Below are positions 60,301 to 64,000 of a stretch of 64,000 bases of DNA, piece after piece. The DNA is taken from NCBI GenBank assembly GCA_905250125.1, contig CAJNOL010000059.1:69381-133380 (forward strand), written 5' to 3'. The translations under genes and the position numbers were made by a program. The DNA is from Rotaria sordida. Its lineage: Eukaryota > Rotifera > Eurotatoria > Philodinida > Philodinidae. The notes under the pieces were generated by a model that was given only the letters and a program-made list of their open reading frames with translations, was not told the DNA's origin and made no database searches. How positions within the stretch are numbered: the first letter of the stretch is position 1; each line of letters starts with the position of its first letter.

Positions 60301-61323
60301 AAAAAAGCAAACAAATAAACAAATTTATATTTATAATTTAAATAGATTTTTATTAATTGATTAGAATAAATATTAAGTTTGATATTTTCTATTAATGAGA
60401 TGACAGAATTATATTAAAAATTCTGTTTTAGATATTTCTTTTTTATCATAATTATGATTAAGATCAAATAAGAAAGATATATTATAATTTTTATGATCAA
60501 ATCATTAACAAATCAATCTATTTTCTTATGCAAGAAGAATAACAATTGACGTTTGGCGTGTAGAAATCAATCAATGATGTTATCTGGAATCAATCTAGTT
60601 TAATATACTGCTCTTTTTTTTGTGATGAAAAAAGCCTACATATGGTATATTTGTGGACTGGCAAATTTCAAAATATAGAGTTTGAATATCTTTTATTGTT
60701 AAATTTTAAATAATTATTGAATTTTCTTCAATATTTAAATGAAGACAGAATATAACCTTATTCGTAAAAAAAGAGACGTTCTATGCGACTGAAAGATGAA
60801 GGTTAACTAAAAGTTGTTGAATTATAGAAGGTGTCTTAAAAGTTCACATGAATAATAGTTCTTAAATAATTCAAGTGATTTATATGTTCTTAGAAAATTA
60901 GTTCTGTATATTTTCAGACAAATGTCAGTACTTGTTTTGACGTATAAGTGTCAGACATAGACTGTACTAGATATGCTTTTCATGACTTTTGTAAAAATCA
61001 ATTTAGTGGTAAATGAACAACAATACGAAAGATTTTGAAAATCGACAAAGTTCATGATGCTTGTGAAAATGTGAGACTACTGCGTAGTCGAATGGTTGCC
61101 AATAGCTTGTTTTATTTTACGAACAACAATAAGCTGAATTATGACTTAAGATCTCCCAATGAAGAATCGAATTGAAGTTTTTAAATTTTGATATCAATTT
61201 TAGAAAAAATATCAATAACTAGGAGAACTCGATTTTTTTTGTTTTCTATGGTTTTTTTTTTATTACAAATTTAGTAGTTTTTGCTTAATAAATAATTTTA
61301 AACGACTCAGTATTTAAGAGTAT

Positions 61324-61372
61324 AGGTGTGGGCTTTGATATCAGACAGCAGCATCCACATTTCACACCCACA
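61324..61372. repeat. Telomere-like hairpin 11, short arms
   Basis: AGGTGTGGGCTTTG, a spacer with CAGACAGCAG, then CATTTCACACCCACA. The weakest two-arm member of the family. Confidence 0.55.
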
Positions 61373-63663
61373 AAATTTTTTATTTACTAAGCAAATATAA
61401 TAGTTTACCAAACATTAAATTTTAATCTGACAGCTTGATTTATTTACTGATTATTTGTATATAATACTGAGCAGTTAATTTTTTTTTTTTTTTTGGAATA
61501 CTCTGTAGATAAACATCTGAAATGAAAAAATGCTTTCGTCTTGGTTCATTAATGTTAATATTAAACTATAATCCGATTATATCTTGAAAACAAATGTTTA
61601 CTTGTACAGTTTATAATATTGATCTGTCAATAGATCAATTTTTCCTGGTCTGAAATACCTGCAGGCTAGACCAAGACCAATTGATGTTTCTAATTTTTTA
61701 AATGTATTTAATTGTGTTACTTTACATTAATGTATAATTTTAATTTCAGTTGTTCATTTAATCGATTTCTATAAAGATACGAATAAGAGATAAAGGAAAA
61801 TGCAAAGGATAAGTGATACTTATAATAATAGACAAGAACATTTACAATTAACAATCAATTTTCGTAATAGTACGAATGCAAAATTTTTGTTTTTGATCTA
61901 AACACATTCTTCTGTCAATTAATGTAAGTCCTAGAACACTAAATTGACGTCGTTGACAACCTTGGACTGTATCCTATAAGTCTTCATTATCAAACGAGTT
62001 AAACAATGAAACAATCGGAATTCCACGTTAGGGGTAAATTTACTCTTAATGTTACTATCTATTAAATGACTTGATAATAATTAATCAAGCATTGATGCAG
62101 ATAATACACGGTGAAATAATTAAAGTCACTAACACATTACCTCGAGTCTTCTATTCTGTCTCTAAAGAAGTAATATTTTTTTCCTACGTTTAACAATATA
62201 ATTTTTACAAAAGTCTTTTTATACTGGTTATGTTATTACGAAACATTTATTTGATTTTTCTACACTAGTACAATTAACAAAAAAAAAAAGTCTATATTCT
62301 ATTACTAAAGAATATTTCACAAAATAATAAAATATACTAAATCATGCAAAATACGATTAATTGATACTTCATAATAGAAACATTTTCTACAAGACAAAAG
62401 AATTCACTTATGAAATACTATTATTTCATACGATCAAATAGCAAAAAAAAATTAGGTTTTTTGGTTTTTCGGTATGACCTTCAGGTTTACCTGTTTTATT
62501 GAATTTTCATTAGTGAACACCCTCCACATGCAGTGAACCACTATAAACAAAAAAATTCGACAAATAAATCATGATGCTATGGTCAAAATACTGAAAATCT
62601 AAGACAGCTTTGTCTCCTAGAGCTATGGTTTTTTCAGTGTTTTGACGACAGCATTGCCATTTATTTGTCGAATTTAAAAAATGTTTTCTATGAAAATGAT
62701 CAGTGAAGCGAATTCTATAAAGTTTGATAGACAAAAAATTTTCGGAGACTTTTTTGTTTATAGTAGTTAACTGCATGTGCATCTTCGAGTATACATCGGA
62801 AATTTTGAAACTTTTGACAATTCTCTGGTTCATTATCATTCTATCAATTTTCATTCATACTGCTAAACTTCGTTTTCGACGAGCTTTTATTTTGATATAA
62901 AATTTCCTATTGATATCATTTGTCATTGGAATTGTACTTCACAGTCAAAATGTTTTTGACAATCCTGTAGATGAGAATTTATGATTAGATCATTATCCAT
63001 AAGAGATATTTTATATTTATTCAGTTATGAAAACAATCATATAGTTGACTAGTTGTCAAAAGAGAAGAATGTAAATGAAAAATAACCAAACTTGATCAAA
63101 ACAAAGATTGTTTTTCACATACCGTATATATGCATATCATTTAATCTTAAACATTATAGAAAACCTAAAAAATCAATTACTAGAAGTGCGAAGGTTTTAT
63201 TGAAAATCAAAATCAACATACCGACATAAAAAATCTTTATCTCTATGGTGTATTCTAATCTTTAAACTAAACAAAAAACATATTCCTTATCTAAAACTCT
63301 AATTCATTGAATTAATTAACAACGTACGAAACAAAAAAATATTTTCGATTATACCGATTATAAAATAAAAATATTTATTAAATTAATATTTTAAAAGCAT
63401 TATACAATATGCAGATTGATTACAATTTAATTTATAGTGCGATCTATCTCGAGATTCTATTAAAAATTTGTTTTTGTTTTCATTGATTAAGTCCTGATTA
63501 TAAAAAAAAAAGAAAAATATTTCACATCATCATAATAATAAATGTGTTTCTTTTAGCAATATGAAAATCTATAAAATGAAATGAAGGAAAAAAAACGAAA
63601 CAAAATAAAAGCGAATATAAATTAAAAAGAAAAAAAACAAGATCTTTTTCGATTTCTCCTTTG

Positions 63664-64000
63664 CTAAAAATCGCTTGCTCCAATATCTGTTGAGTTTATA
63701 TTATTCGTTAATGTGCTACTTTGTGTTGCTGTAACAAACAAAAAAATTTGTTAATCTTAAAATAAAATTTATTTTTTTTGTTGTTGTTGAAAATACCTGT
63801 TTGATTTGAAGTTGATGGTTGTTCACCAGTCATTTCTTGTAAATATTTAAATGAACGTGATGGATGTTCACTTAATCTATTTGCATGTGTTGAAACATGT
63901 TGTTCATCATATTTATTGAACAATGGTTCTTGAGGTTTTGTATAATTGATATTAGATTTTAAATCATTTTGTTCATCATCTTCGTGTGTCATCATTTGAA
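63664..64000 (-). CDS. C-terminal exons of a gene leaving the right edge
   Basis: Exon 64000 (window edge, frame open) to 63797 and last exon 63728-63664 join in phase 1 across a 68-bp intron (GT at 63796, CAG before 63728). The visible protein is mostly polar and probably disordered; it contains HPSRSFKYLQEMTGEQ and ends NSTDIGASDF. The FKYLQxMTG word is reminiscent of the linker motif of PDZ-LIM (ALP/Enigma/Zasp) proteins, but this is a weak hint from one motif. Two ATG codons at 63995-63990 are not necessarily the start because the frame is open before them. Confidence 0.5.

Larger units (their letters stand above)
55586..63663. other. 8-kb gene-poor spacer upstream of PMCA
   Basis: AT-rich, with simple repeats: GA run at 56785-56806, ATC run at 57263-57300, TGATGG/TTG runs near 57860-57900, AAC run near 58400-58420, TA run at 58661-58685, and poly-A/T tracts. 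Reading frames here are products of these tracts. The first 2 kb before 55585 should hold the PMCA promoter and any 5' leader exon, but I cannot place them. The telomere-like hairpin at 61324 is listed separately. Confidence 0.5.

Noticed and set aside
1..64000. tRNA or rRNA genes
   Set aside because: I saw no cloverleaf with A and B boxes and no rRNA-like stretch while reading; a covariance-model scan would settle this.

Overview
The window looks like nuclear DNA of an invertebrate animal, most likely a bdelloid rotifer of the Rotaria/Adineta kind. The DNA is very AT-rich. Genes are split by GT-AG introns, many only 50-70 bp long. A lineage-typical FG-GAP/VCBS repeat protein is present. Short (TGTGGG)n/(CCCACA)n tracts occur at 11 places; this is the repeat I recall as the bdelloid telomere repeat. 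Non-autonomous DNA transposons and long foldback elements are dense. The organism call is inference from these features, not from a database match.

Layout. 1-523: start of a reverse-strand ORF of unknown function that leaves the window. 1071-3956 (-): two-exon P-loop GTPase with a Cys/His segment and helical tail. 6889-11091 (-): 17-exon SLC5-type sodium-coupled solute transporter, with a miniature transposon in intron 4 and a hAT-like element in intron 8. 11.2-14.6 kb: hAT-like and foldback elements, telomere-like hairpins and short tandem repeats. 14.9-18.45 kb: a strongly decayed tandem array of a roughly 60-bp unit. 18.7-23.65 kb: TATA box, 5' leader exon and a short secreted-peptide ORF on the + strand, interrupted by a 1,007-bp hAT-like element with a perfect 8-bp target duplication. 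25.9-27.0 kb (+): FG-GAP protein. 28.1-29.7 kb: foldback element with roughly 700-bp arms. 29.9-34.2 kb: a hAT transposase tail, AT-rich repeats, a broken gene of unknown family, and a remnant resembling the SF3 helicase half of a CRESS-DNA Rep. 34.9-36.0 kb (-): three-exon sterol C-24 methyltransferase-like gene. 38.0-38.6 kb (-): hAT transposase pseudogene. 39.1-40.0 kb (-) and 42.9-43.7 kb (+): two secreted, probably GPI-anchored Cys-rich proteins. The second has a decayed tandem copy that received a Tc1-like 1.5-kb foldback element with a TA target duplication. 48.2-55.6 kb (-): plasma-membrane Ca2+ ATPase with 14 shared exons, a candidate cassette exon and three alternative terminal exons. 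63.66-64.0 kb (-): last exons of a gene leaving the window.

The functional genes do not form a pathway. The GTPase, the transporter, the methyltransferase and the Ca2+ pump are independent, each with its own introns. The most informative observations are the three alternative C-termini of the Ca2+ pump, the family of telomere-repeat hairpins, two transposon insertions whose empty sites can be read directly, the sterol methyltransferase in an animal-like genome, and the intron-bearing Rep-like remnant.
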